From the NCBI GenBank assembly GCA_022539475.1, contig VCMS01000313.1, positions 1-63,277 on the forward strand: 63,277 nt of DNA, given 5' to 3'. Made by a program: the position numbers and the translations under genes. This document shows, piece after piece, positions 9,317 to 18,689 of the stretch. This DNA comes from Gracilaria domingensis (taxonomy: Eukaryota; Rhodophyta; Florideophyceae; Gracilariales; Gracilariaceae). Positions within the stretch are counted from its first letter, which is position 1. Every line of letters starts with the position of its first letter. Under the pieces are notes generated by a model, which was not told the origin of the DNA, ran no database searches, and saw only the letters and a program-made list of their open reading frames with translations.

Positions 9317-10190
9317 TGTAGAGCAAAACGCCCTTTGTGGGGATGCACCGAGGTGCTTTTCATAGTTTGTTGATCCGTTACCGGCTTCGACACCTCAGGT
9401 TATGAGAGGCTACTGGGGTAGTGCCCCTATTTTGGGGTATGCCTAGGAAGGGTAGTATTTCTGCACACGTGTGCCAAGTTGGCCCGATAGCGGGTGCGCC
9501 GTGGCAAGCCTGCCACGGTTGCACACCTGTAGTGTATTGGCCGGCAGCGCCGGATAGTTAGATATTTTAATTGATATTTTCAAGTGCCGTATATAAGTGG
9601 CGGCACTTGCCGCCACTGTACGGAAAGTAAACCTCAACGAGGCCTTTGGCTCTGATCTTCTTGCCGCTTGCGCACGGTCACCAGCCCCATCCTGGGGAAT
9701 ACCGCCGCAATTCCGGGCTGATCAACCAACCTCCGTCCCTGAGGAGTACTAATCCGTCGTCACGGCACTTTTCTTATCTATTTTATTGTTGTCATTTCCG
9801 TCTTACGGCTTTCGCTACTCTGCCCTACATTGTAGGTTTGTTTTATTTGTCTCGGGAGTTTTCCCGCTTATCGCGAGTCAGTGCTCCGCAGTGCGGCTCG
9901 TTTGTTGATCTTTTGTCGTCCCATACCGTTGGGCTGGATACCCCCACTCGCTGTGGCTCGCCGGAACCATCCGGATACCTACGCCGATTCTACCCCTTCT
10001 ACCTCCGACTGCACGCCCAGATCGGGGCCACCCGGATTTACACCCGGCTCGTGTTGGCCCTATCGGAGGGTTCTGCCGCTCGACTGCCCTTCACAGGGAG
10101 CAGGGCCTGAACACCCTGAGGTGCTCGTCCGCGACGCGGCTTGTTGTTTTCCCGTCGAGGGTTTTGCACCACACTTTGAAACGACTTCTG
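9317..10190 (+). repeat. 3' LTR of element A (right boundary approximate)
   Basis: It starts with TG after the PPT. A TATA box lies at 9590-9597 (TATATAAG), so U3 is about 300 bp. No ATG occurs on the sense strand from about 9440 to 10195. Palindromes typical of this element persist to about 10160. An internal CTACA at 9825-9829 would mirror TGTAG and is a possible shorter end (513 bp), but the element-like texture continues past it. The partner 5' LTR is outside the window, so the end cannot be fixed by comparison. Confidence 0.6.
9590..9597 (+). promoter_or_regulatory. TATA box in 3' LTR of element A
   Basis: TATATAAG within an AT-rich stretch, followed by a short CGGCAC/GTGCCG-like inverted repeat. 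It is positioned as the U3 promoter, with transcription expected to start near 9620. Confidence 0.6.
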
Positions 10191-11394
10191 TTGCGAATGA
10201 TGTTACTGTGCGCGGATGGAGCTGTGTAATCGCGGAGAAAGCGTTGAGGCACAAACCAATTCACCTTAACGCGTACTTTGTAGTAACCCTTGGCTTCTCA
10301 GCCCTTCGCTGCCTTTTGCGTTGATGCTCGCGGTGAGCATGGCCTCCCATGAGCTCATTTGCAGATCCCGGTGATGCTGCCAATGCCAACAAAATGCATT
10401 TCACTGTAGTGGTTTGTTGAGCTTCTGTCAAGGACGCAAAGCTTATGGCCAGCTGAATGCTTCTTTGAATGTCACACTGTGGGTCACAGTTACACTGCAA
10501 AATATACTTTGCGTAGTGATGGAGGGCGTAGTATTAAGTTCGCTGATCAACGTTTGGAGAATCGCTGTCCGATTGCGCCTGCCTAGTCGGTTGCGTTTCA
10601 ATCTCACGGTTTTCCTCATCGCTATGCTCGTCGTTGCTGCTGTCTGTAGTGAGAGGTGGTGGTCTACTACAATCTTGTAAGTTGCGCTCTTGGATGGATT
10701 CAACATTGCACAAGAAGTTCATGACGCAGAAAGTTGGGGTTTGCGCTGGTTGGAATGTGGACCACCTATTCTGCCCGCCAAATCATTTACGCTATATCTC
10801 CGTCATCGCTCGGAGTTATTTTTGGAACCTCATGTATCGCATGAAATGTAGTTTAAATTTTCTACGAATTGTAGAATCTATGTTAGAAACAGACTGCATC
10901 ATGAGAAAGCCCTTGAGCAGTGCTTTCGAGTGATATGCATATCTTTTGGTACTCCAAAAGTACCATAACGAGTATTTAAAATGGAAGACTACACATTTGT
11001 TCCCTCCAAAATCTGTACGTGTACACGTGTCGCGCTATTAGAGTGCTCGAATGTAATACATTTGCTGCAGTAGATTGACCGCAGGTCGATGTCCAGAGGC
11101 CAGACTCTGGGCTCCAGAGGTGCTCGCCGCGCTTGCACAATGCCACTCCTGACTTGCAACCCGAAAGCGCGCCAAGTTCAAGCGTGAACCTCAGCCAATA
11201 CCAATTTTCGTTCAAATCGCCGCGCATTGTTTCGCTCTCATCCCCTCGTACTCCATTGGTGTCTACCACTGCGATTGTTCCCGGCGTAAGCAGGTCTCTG
11301 CTTCCAGCCACTGTGTACGTGTTCCTTTTGCGCAGTTGATTGCGCGCCTTTCGCTTCTTCCTGTTTATTTGCGGCGTGCTTGCACGTTTTCATC
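10191..11394. other. Intergenic, no gene recognised
   Basis: AT-richer host-like DNA between element A and the Pcs gene. Open frames up to 88 codons occur on both strands, none with a recognisable domain. A minus-strand frame near 10534-10722 encodes an acidic Ser/Asp-rich peptide that could be a gene remnant. Confidence 0.5.
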
Positions 11395-12258
11395 ATGGAG
11401 CTTCGCAGCCGAACGATCGGTAAATCCGATGCGTCTTCCACCGCCACCTCATCCGAAAAAACAGCAGCCTCCATGGAAACGCGCACAGAACATCGTCCGC
11501 CACGCAGATCCATGTCGGGAGGCGGTCGTCGTCGCGCCGGCACCTTCCCATGGTACCAAACCGTGGCTGCTTGGATGGTGCATTTATTCACCGCGTCGGG
11601 CTTGCTTGTCAACATGTACTCGTTGCTGCATGCCATATTCGGTCAATCTGACTTCAATTTGTTTGCCAAGCTAAACTGGTTGGCTATTTTCATCGATGCT
11701 GTGGACGGAACTTTTGCTAGAGCCGTCGAGATTAAGAAGGTGGTACCCACCTATGACGGCGCCATGCTTGATAACATTATCGATTTTCAGACCTTCTCCG
11801 TCTTGCCTGCGTTATCCATTATCGTGTTTGAACTGGTAGAGGGAAAGATCGCCCAATACGCCGCAGCGGTGGCCATTCTTCTGGCCTCAGCGTACCAGTT
11901 TTGCCAAACCATTGCAAAGACGCCTGACGCGTTTGTGGGCTTTCCAAGTTATTGGAACATTGTGGTGTTCTACATATACTACCTGCAACCGACATCCCCG
12001 ATTGCGCTGGTGCTCATTTTTAGTTGCGCTATATTGTCGTTCGTTCCCATTCATTTCATCTATCCGACGCGTACGAAGGAGTTTTTCTACGTCAACCACA
12101 TCGGAGCGTACCTTTGGTCCGGCCTGATGATTGTGCCAACCATGTTCCCCAACTCGCGTTACGTGAAACCGGCTCTGTACGTATCGTTTGTGTACGTCGT
12201 ATATTACTTTGGTCTTTCAATCGTACTTGATGCCCGCCGACGGAAAGCCGCAGCATAA
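11395..12258 (+). CDS. pcs: Phosphatidylcholine synthase, bacterial Pcs type
   Basis: 287 aa from the ATG at 11395. The first 50 or so residues are basic and Ser/Thr-rich; the rest is a multi-pass membrane protein. The CDP-alcohol phosphotransferase motif is present with the spacing DG-X2-AR-X12-G-X3-D-X3-D (D104, G105, A108, R109, G122, D126, D130). The 12-residue spacer, instead of the usual 8-9, is the hallmark of bacterial Pcs, which condenses CDP-diacylglycerol with free choline to make phosphatidylcholine in one step. Supporting Pcs-like segments are HLFTASG (63-69), AKTPDAF, GFPSYWN and FVPIHFIYPTRTK. No intron is seen. It converges on the SDR gene. The main alternative is PI synthase, but the spacer and the later motifs argue against it. 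The substrate is inferred, not tested. Confidence 0.85.
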   Translation: MELRSRTIGKSDASSTATSSEKTAASMETRTEHRPPRRSMSGGGRRRAGTFPWYQTVAAWMVHLFTASGLLVNMYSLLHAIFGQSDFNLFAKLNWLAIFIDAVDGTFARAVEIKKVVPTYDGAMLDNIIDFQTFSVLPALSIIVFELVEGKIAQYAAAVAILLASAYQFCQTIAKTPDAFVGFPSYWNIVVFYIYYLQPTSPIALVLIFSCAILSFVPIHFIYPTRTKEFFYVNHIGAYLWSGLMIVPTMFPNSRYVKPALYVSFVYVVYYFGLSIVLDARRRKAAA

Positions 12259-12677
12259 AATCGAAGGGTGAAACGAATCCATTAGCGGCGAACGGTGCCG
12301 CGGAAAGTTTTCGAACGAGCGCAATCCTTGTTGCGTCCCTCTGTACAGTCGATGATGATTCACAGCAGTTTTCAGTAAACTAAGATACAATTCTTATACA
12401 GTACGTTGCGGGACTGGACAAGTTTGGGGGCGAAACGTGTGCTGCTCCAGGCAGACGTGAATTTGAAACGTAGCTGGTGCTGCTGGCCCGCCAAGCAATC
12501 CGAGATTAACCTGAATTGGTTTGCTTCTGGCAACAGCAGCATTGCATGCATGATGCGTATGCGATGGTACGTTCTTTGCCATGGGCCAGTATGGGCAAGC
12601 GCAGGAAACCAAGGCTTTGGTTCCGAAATTGTTGCGGCGTAGTGGTGATGAGGGCGGCGGTATTGCTCACTTGGGGC
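12259..12677. other. Short intergenic between convergent genes
   Basis: 3' ends of the Pcs and SDR genes meet here. Nothing else was recognised. Confidence 0.5.
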
Positions 12678-13520
12678 TCATCGGTATACGTTTACCTTCG
12701 ACATTACAAAGTTGTATATCGGTGTAGGCACACAAGTCGAGAAGTTGAGCACGACATTTTCCATTAGCCATGGGAAGCCGTAATGTGAGTACTCCATGGC
12801 AATGGCCTCAACGATGTGGACGGCAGCTTGATGCTCTGTGATGAGGAGCGGTTTCGGGTTGTTCAGATTGGAAATGGCAGATGTATCGACAAAGCCGGGA
12901 TGCACGCACACGACACGCACTTTGGAGTTGTAAAGTTCTACATTGAGGGCCTGACACAGAGCGGTGAGCGCAGCTTTACTAGCACAGTACACGGAGCCAC
13001 CGCTGACGCCCCTGTACGCGGCGAGCGAGGACACAGCGCAGAGCACGCCTCCGCGACTGGTGAGCGGCGGCAGCATATGCGCGAACAAGTGCGCCACAGA
13101 TCTGACATTGGTATCAAACACGCGATCAATCTGACGAGTATCAAGCATGGAAAAGGGCTTGTTCTGATGGTTGATGCCGGCATTGGCAAGCACGACATCC
13201 ACAGGGCGTTGGCGCAGCACGCGATCCACGGCGGCTGACACGGCGTCAAGGTCGGTGACGTCGAGCGGCAGCACGTCGCTCAACGACGGCTTGAGCTGGT
13301 CGGCCAGCTGGCGCAGGGCGGCGGACGGACGGGACGACACGGTGAGCGTGGCCCCCAACGACGCGAGATGCACGGCGACGGCGCGCCCTATTCCGCGGGA
13401 GGCGCCCACGACCCAGACGTGCTTGCCGCGCAGCGCGGCGACGGCGCGCGCCACGCGGCGGCGATGAAGCACACGCGAGACGAGGAGAAAGGCCGCGAGC
13501 GCGGCGGCCAGGAGGAGCAT
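12678..13520 (-). CDS. Membrane-anchored short-chain dehydrogenase/reductase (SDR)
   Basis: 280 aa from the ATG at 13520. A hydrophobic N-terminal segment (residues 1-15) is followed by basic residues, suggesting a signal anchor in the ER or another membrane. The Rossmann fold has the NAD(P)-binding GASRGIG motif (about 39-45), the stabilising NAG (about 113-115) and the catalytic Ser...Tyr-x3-Lys (SSLAAYR then YCASK, about 166-185). A PGFVDT segment follows. These are the complete catalytic elements of a classical SDR. The overall plan resembles 3-ketosphinganine reductases and DHRS7-like enzymes, but the specific substrate cannot be read from the sequence. Its 5' region faces the gene at 14255 across a GC-rich gap. 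Confidence 0.85.
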   Translation of the reverse strand: MLLLAAALAAFLLVSRVLHRRRVARAVAALRGKHVWVVGASRGIGRAVAVHLASLGATLTVSSRPSAALRQLADQLKPSLSDVLPLDVTDLDAVSAAVDRVLRQRPVDVVLANAGINHQNKPFSMLDTRQIDRVFDTNVRSVAHLFAHMLPPLTSRGGVLCAVSSLAAYRGVSGGSVYCASKAALTALCQALNVELYNSKVRVVCVHPGFVDTSAISNLNNPKPLLITEHQAAVHIVEAIAMEYSHYGFPWLMENVVLNFSTCVPTPIYNFVMSKVNVYR

Positions 13521-14254
13521 GGGGCGCGGTAGCGTTCGTGATACGCGGCGGAGAAAGAGGCGCCGCGCGCGCGCGGCGCGCCGCCGCTGGAGACCCGACA
13601 GTAGGCGCGGCGGAAAGCGGCTGTAACATTAACGGGTGGCGCGCGCGTGGGCGACGTGGACCACGCCCACGCTTACACTGTGCGGCGCGAGGTGGCGGCG
13701 ACTTACACGGCCGGAACAAGCGCGCGGTGGAATTTGTGCGAGCGGCAACAAACCGCGCGCGCGTTGATTGGAGCGCGTCCGGTCGAAACGAACGCGTGCC
13801 ATCACGTCGCGCGCGCACGCGCCCGCCCGCCGCGAAAGAAAAGCTGGGGGGAGAAACGTTTGGTGCGTTCGACAGGCGTTCATGGTCGATGCCGGCGCAG
13901 TTTCGACTCTTGAGACCGCCTGTTGCTACGGCTGCCATTTCAGCGCCGTTTCGTCGCGCCGCGCCCGCGCCCCTGGCTTGCTCGCTGTGCGCAGCGCTGT
14001 CACCCCCCGTTGCTTATCATATCTTCGTCGAACCAAGTTGCCCTAACGAACTTTTGCCCGAACTTTTGCCCGCACCGGCTGCCCGCTGCTTTATAAGAGG
14101 GAAAGCACCGCTCTGCCTCCCTGACGTGCCGGTCGTCGCCACCCGCCGACTCAGTGCAGCTCGTCATTCCTGCTCGTCCCCCGATTCCTGCCCCGACCCC
14201 CGCCCGACCGACCCCCGCCCAGGTCTGCGCGCTTGCGTGCCTATCGCTCTGCGT
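13521..14254. promoter_or_regulatory. GC-rich divergent promoter region
   Basis: This gap between divergent genes is very GC- and CG-rich (many GCGCGC runs), unlike the host DNA around it. A TATA-like TTTATAAG lies near 14089, about 160 bp before the ATG of the downstream gene. Long frames across it on both strands lack domains and are best explained by scarcity of AT-rich stop codons. Confidence 0.5.
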
Positions 14255-14881
14255 ATGAGAACTGTGGACTGTTCGCTGCAGCCCTCGGCGTTCCTATTCA
14301 TGGCCAGTCGAAGAAACCAACCGTTCCCATGCGAACAGAGTCGGACCAACGCTCTGCTGCCCGACTCGCTGCTCTCGTCTCTCACCGACGAGGAAGACGG
14401 CGTCGAAGGCGCGGAGGACGGCGTTGCAGTCGTCATGAGAATGTTGGACGCCTCCCCGTCCACCAGAGCCCCAATCATTTCCCCCACCAACATTGACCGC
14501 ATCTTTGCCAACTGGGACGTCGACTTGTGCGGCGCACAGACGCGATTTGTGGTGGATACTCCCCCGCCATATCCTTCGACCTCCTCGCCGTGTGACAAGA
14601 GACACGGCACGGAGAGACAGTGGTGTTATGGAGAGGACTGCACGGTGGCCGATGTTTTCACGCGCGTCGTGCCGGATAGACAGAAGGACGAAATCAAGAG
14701 AAGGTTGCCCGGGCGCCGTTGGTCCGAAGCCGTCACCCGATTTCGCATTTTGTGCGGAGAAGTTGTGGACAACTGCGGCGAGGATCAGAAACGAAAACCG
14801 TTTTGGAGAAGGGGCAATCGAACAGAAACCAAGCTCAGGATTCAATGCCCGATTAGAAAGACCTGGGCCAAGTTTCGGTAG
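14255..14881 (+). CDS. Hypothetical protein, 208 aa
   Basis: Not recognised. The ATG at 14255 follows a TATA-like box near 14089; a second in-frame ATG at 14300 is possible (193 aa). An acidic stretch (DEEDGVEGAEDG) is followed by a middle segment with Pro/Ser runs and a C-terminal part rich in Arg, Trp and Cys (CDKRHG, QWCYGEDC, LCGEVVDNCGED). No signal peptide or membrane segment is evident. The frame stays open upstream through the GC-rich region, so coding status rests on length, position and promoter-like context. Confidence 0.5.
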   Translation: MRTVDCSLQPSAFLFMASRRNQPFPCEQSRTNALLPDSLLSSLTDEEDGVEGAEDGVAVVMRMLDASPSTRAPIISPTNIDRIFANWDVDLCGAQTRFVVDTPPPYPSTSSPCDKRHGTERQWCYGEDCTVADVFTRVVPDRQKDEIKRRLPGRRWSEAVTRFRILCGEVVDNCGEDQKRKPFWRRGNRTETKLRIQCPIRKTWAKFR

Positions 14882-16867
14882 CAGTGCTTTATGTTTCGAC
14901 GCTGCATTTTGTCCCGAGAGCTTCTGGCTTCGCATCGTCTTGCGATTCTTGTCCATGCACAACGAACCCACATTGGCGTGCAACATTTTTGACCACCAAG
15001 TTATGACTTGCAGTCATGTGCTTCTTACTTCTTTTTTTGCTAATGAGCGTGTATCGAGACGAACTTGGCGTTGAGCAGCGGTTGCGAAGTGCCTACTTTC
15101 TGGTTGTCCTGGTTTGTATGTGAGTGCCGCACACGTAAAGTGCGGTGGCGGAGAGCAACGTATGTATGTAAGGATATCAATAGGCATTCCAGTCCCCGTC
15201 GATGTTGATTTGCATTTCGAAACATTGTGGGACTGGATCCTTATTCTGTTTGACTTATCGGGCACCAGAGTGTGATACACCTGTACTAAAGCAAGTTGCT
15301 ATCCATTGATGATGTGCGTGGGGTAGCAACCGCTTATTTCTGTTTTGGTAGACCTTTGATATTGAATTGACTCTGTGCATGGTGCGTTCTGCTCGCAAGA
15401 AGTGAACTCTTTTTGCGCTCGGATGGCCTCGGTGACGCAAGTCAGGCTGATCAATAACTCGGACCGAGTTGTTGACATATAGCCCAAGTCGCATGTTTGC
15501 ACGAAGGTATCTAACTCTACCTTGGTACCCATCTATTCAACTAAACGTTTGAATCGGTACTGTCTTGAAATCCATGCAAACTATTGCTGCAATGTGCTGG
15601 GCAGTGTCTTTTTCGCATTTGCGTTCATTCTGCGCCGCTAATGGTCGGCAAAAAGCATTTTCTTCGCACACCGAAGGATCGCAGAATGTCACTCTCTAGA
15701 AGAATTGCAGAGCTCGCGAAGTCCGAAAGAGGATTAATATGATGCCCTCCGTAGATTGTGGTGAGCTTTAAACGAAAAAAGATATTTTTGGAGAAAACGG
15801 TCTGACTCGGCATCGAAACTCGAGACAGACTCATGTGCGCTTTCAAGAGAGCTGAAGAAACACTTTTGACAGCTGACAAAGCCTATTTAGATTTAGTTTC
15901 TTTGCTGATATCTAGCGATCAGGCTGATGAGGCTGGAGAGCGAGCGTCATGGTTGGCAGGACAAGGCGGTAGAATAACTTTGGTTTCGATCGTGAATTGA
16001 GATAAGTGAAAAAGAGGAGCACGGCGTGGCGCATTCGCGACCACGACACGTGAAGCGAGCGGCTAACGTTCGAGGTACGGCACGTCGGTGTCCACATATC
16101 TTACAGCGGATGCTAAATAAACGGCCACCTCTCCGAAGTCGCATCGCCGACAACTAAGCCCGCATAACTTGCAGCGGATTACGTTAAAACAATAAAGGCA
16201 ACATGCAAGTTGTCCGCAGAGCTTTTTCCCGAAGAAAAGCCAGACATTTTGCGCGTTGAAGCGGATCTAACAAGCGCTGTAAAACATACCTTCGTAGAAC
16301 AGGATGTTTGCCGAAATAGAACGAAAAACGCGCGCAGAAGAAAAACGAAGCGGGCCGTGCGTCACGCGCCGAGCTGCGCAGAATCCAACATACCAGGGGT
16401 ACATTGTCGTCTGCTCCCTTTTCTCCTGCAGAACTTGTGGGCTGTTGCGGACCAATTGCAGTCCAAAACTGCAGCAGGCAGCATGTGACACAGCGCCAAT
16501 GGCGCGGCAGCAACGGGAGGCTGCATCATGCGCCGTGCACGAGCAACGGACGTTTCTACGGAACTGTCCGCCAGACAGTGCGCCCCATCCGCGCCGGGAC
16601 AGCCTGTCCTTCAACTTGTAAGTTGCGGCCAACTTACCGCTTACGTCATGCGCCTTGCTGATTGTTGACTGTTGATTGAATTGTGCACCCATCAGCGCCT
16701 GTGTTGCTGTTGCGCTTCGTGGACCGCACCAGCGGTACGCGCCATTCCCGCCTGACGCGGTGGCGTATTTCCGGCCAGCGGTCGTGTCGAGCGTCCCTCG
16801 TGCGCGACAACGCTCTCCCCGTTATACCCTCCTTCGTTCGTTCCTGCCTGTCTTGAACAACGCCGTA
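14882..16867. other. Intergenic, no gene recognised
   Basis: About 2 kb with only short frames (up to about 140 codons near 16267-16692 on the minus strand) and no domain signatures. The right part contains the promoter of the transporter gene. Confidence 0.5.
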
Positions 16868-17962
16868 ATGACCGTTGCATCGCTCAGCCCGCAGCCCATT
16901 CAGCCGGCGCAAACTGCGCCGCGAAAACCGCTCCGTCAAGAATGGCAGCTGCTCATTTGTGCGTTGGGTATCTATGTGTGTTACGTGCGATACGGAGTTC
17001 TTCAGGAGCGCATTTATTCGCGTGAATATGGTGTTGATGCGGAGAAGTTCACGTCATCTGGCTTTTTGGTCGCTGTGCAAACCTTTACCAATGCGGCCGT
17101 CGCGTTTTTGGTCATGTCGTTGGGGCTGTTTAGTGAGCAGAAACCACAAGATGAGAAGCCGCAAAAGGCGCACCACAGCCGTTTTGCGATATTCAGAGGA
17201 GTTCCATTGTTCGATTATGCATTTGTTGCGCTTTCATATCTCTCAGCAATGTTGTTCTCATTCACCGCCTTGAATCACATGTCCTATCCGATGCAGGCTT
17301 TGGGCAAGTCGTGCAAGATGATTCCGGTTATGCTCATGGGAATCATCATCCGCCGTCATCGCTATTCGCTTCGAGAATATATATGCGTCGCTCTCATCTC
17401 CATCGGCGTTGCACTATTTTCATGGAACTCAAAGAAGGCCGCTCACGCGAGGCCTACCTCCGCGCTTGGACTTTTGCTGCTTTTCGCCTCTTTGTTCATG
17501 GATGGTGTCACCGGTCCCTTGCAAGAACGACTAGTTGCGCGTTACAAGCCAAGTACGCACCAGCTCATGTTCTGGCAGAATATTTGCTCCGTGGGGTGGT
17601 TATTGGCCGGTCTTATCTTCACAGGAGAAGGATCGCGTGCTGTTTCGTTTGTGCTCCGTCACCCACACGTCATGATTGACATCATGCAGTTTTCTCTTGT
17701 TTCTGCTTTCGGGCAGAATTTTATCTTCTACACAGTACGAAATTTCAGCGCCTTGATCGTCACCACTATCACGACTACAAGGAAGATGTTCACTGTATTG
17801 CTGTCTATTTTCCTTTACAACCATCACATGGAACCGCGCAAGTGGCTTGGGCTTGTTCTGGTCTTTGCGTCCATTTCGTGGGAGGCTGCCGCGAAACAAC
17901 GTGCGAAGAGACTGAAAGCTGAGAAGCAGACGGCGGAGAAGGCCTCCAAGAAGGATGAGTAA
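16868..17962 (+). CDS. ER nucleotide-sugar transporter, HUT1/SLC35B1 family
   Basis: 364 aa from the ATG at 16868; the frame is open upstream but that part is not transporter-like. About ten hydrophobic segments span the protein. Family features are the YGVLQERIY segment near residue 40, the QALGKSCKMIPVMLMG segment in the middle, the LFMDGVTGPLQE segment, and TTITTTRKMFTVLLS near the C-terminus, all typical of UAA-type transporters related to HUT1/SLC35B1 (UDP-galactose/UDP-glucose, later also ATP exchange in the ER). The last four residues are KKDE, a dilysine KKXX retrieval signal, which places it in the ER. The exact substrate is inferred from the family only. Confidence 0.85.
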   Translation: MTVASLSPQPIQPAQTAPRKPLRQEWQLLICALGIYVCYVRYGVLQERIYSREYGVDAEKFTSSGFLVAVQTFTNAAVAFLVMSLGLFSEQKPQDEKPQKAHHSRFAIFRGVPLFDYAFVALSYLSAMLFSFTALNHMSYPMQALGKSCKMIPVMLMGIIIRRHRYSLREYICVALISIGVALFSWNSKKAAHARPTSALGLLLLFASLFMDGVTGPLQERLVARYKPSTHQLMFWQNICSVGWLLAGLIFTGEGSRAVSFVLRHPHVMIDIMQFSLVSAFGQNFIFYTVRNFSALIVTTITTTRKMFTVLLSIFLYNHHMEPRKWLGLVLVFASISWEAAAKQRAKRLKAEKQTAEKASKKDE

Positions 17963-18689
17963 CTTCCCTTGTCTTGCTCTTTCATGATCTCGCGGATCTA
18001 TTCAAATTTTATGATGTATCATTCACATTCCCTGTTTTGTTTTGTCTAGTATCCCGTATTGACACCTCACACATCGAGAAGCCAGGCATAGAATGCGCCG
18101 ATTGTACAGATAGGTGTGAAGTCATCCTTCCGTATTATCCTAAAACACTAGTCTAACGAATTAACGTTCTGTCACAGCTCAGTCCCATCTTCTTTCCCAA
18201 TGCGAGAGCCAGAACAAATGCAATTGGCGTGTCAGGGGAGACAGTTCGGAGTACGGATGCCACCGTTGTTTTGTTTCGGAGCAGGCATCATGACACTAGC
18301 TTTCTGTAAAGACAGAGGTGTTACTGTAGCGTTCCAGGCTGGAACTTTCACCCTGTCTTTATTCCAAATCCATCAAATAATAATCTCTTCTTGAGACCAT
18401 GGACAGCCCGGCTGTCGATATATACACCGAAGGTAGACGCATATCGAAAGTGGAACGCGCGTGAGCATGCCGTGACGTGGGCGAGGTATGGCAACACTGA
18501 GCACAGAGTTCTTGTTTGACCATACCGGAACTTTGCAATTTTGCAAGACGTCTGGAATTAATCTGCTTATCTTCATTTGAGAAGCTAACGAGGGTAAGGG
18601 CTAACCTTCCCTCCTCCCCAGTTTTGAGACAACTAACCTCAACGGAGGTCAAACAAACCGCTCTCTTACTGCGCACGTTTTTTTGTGGT
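17963..18689. other. Intergenic, no gene recognised
   Basis: Between the transporter and the NIF-domain gene. Short frames only. Confidence 0.5.

Larger units (their letters stand above)
1..10190 (+). mobile_element. Element A: Ty3/gypsy chromovirus-like LTR retrotransposon, 5' end outside window
   Basis: Domains in order are a CCHC knuckle (1179-1220), a DTG protease (near 1708), RT with YLDD (near 3190), RNase H, an HHCC/DDE integrase and a chromodomain (6747-6905), followed by a purine tract and an LTR-like region starting TGTAG at 9317. The order RT-RH-IN-chromodomain defines Ty3/gypsy chromoviruses. The 5' LTR and start of gag lie left of the window. The right end is uncertain (roughly 10110-10195). 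I place it where the element's characteristic short palindromes fade and the first ATG after the LTR TATA box appears. Reading frames are interrupted several times, so this copy is probably not autonomous as read. Confidence 0.85.

Noticed and set aside
9646..10324. Two plus-strand frames (154 and 147 codons) in and after the 3' LTR of element A
   Set aside because: Overlapping in different phases, no ATG start, no domain; they may simply reflect the ATG-free, stop-poor R-U5 region.
11395..12258. Phosphatidylinositol synthase as the product
   Set aside because: The 12-residue spacer in the CDP-alcohol motif and the downstream Pcs-type segments fit phosphatidylcholine synthase better.
13246..13938. 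Long minus-strand frame (230 codons) and other long frames in the GC-rich gap
   Set aside because: Arg/Ala/Pro-biased translation, overlap with the true SDR in another frame, and low stop-codon frequency in GC-rich DNA explain it.
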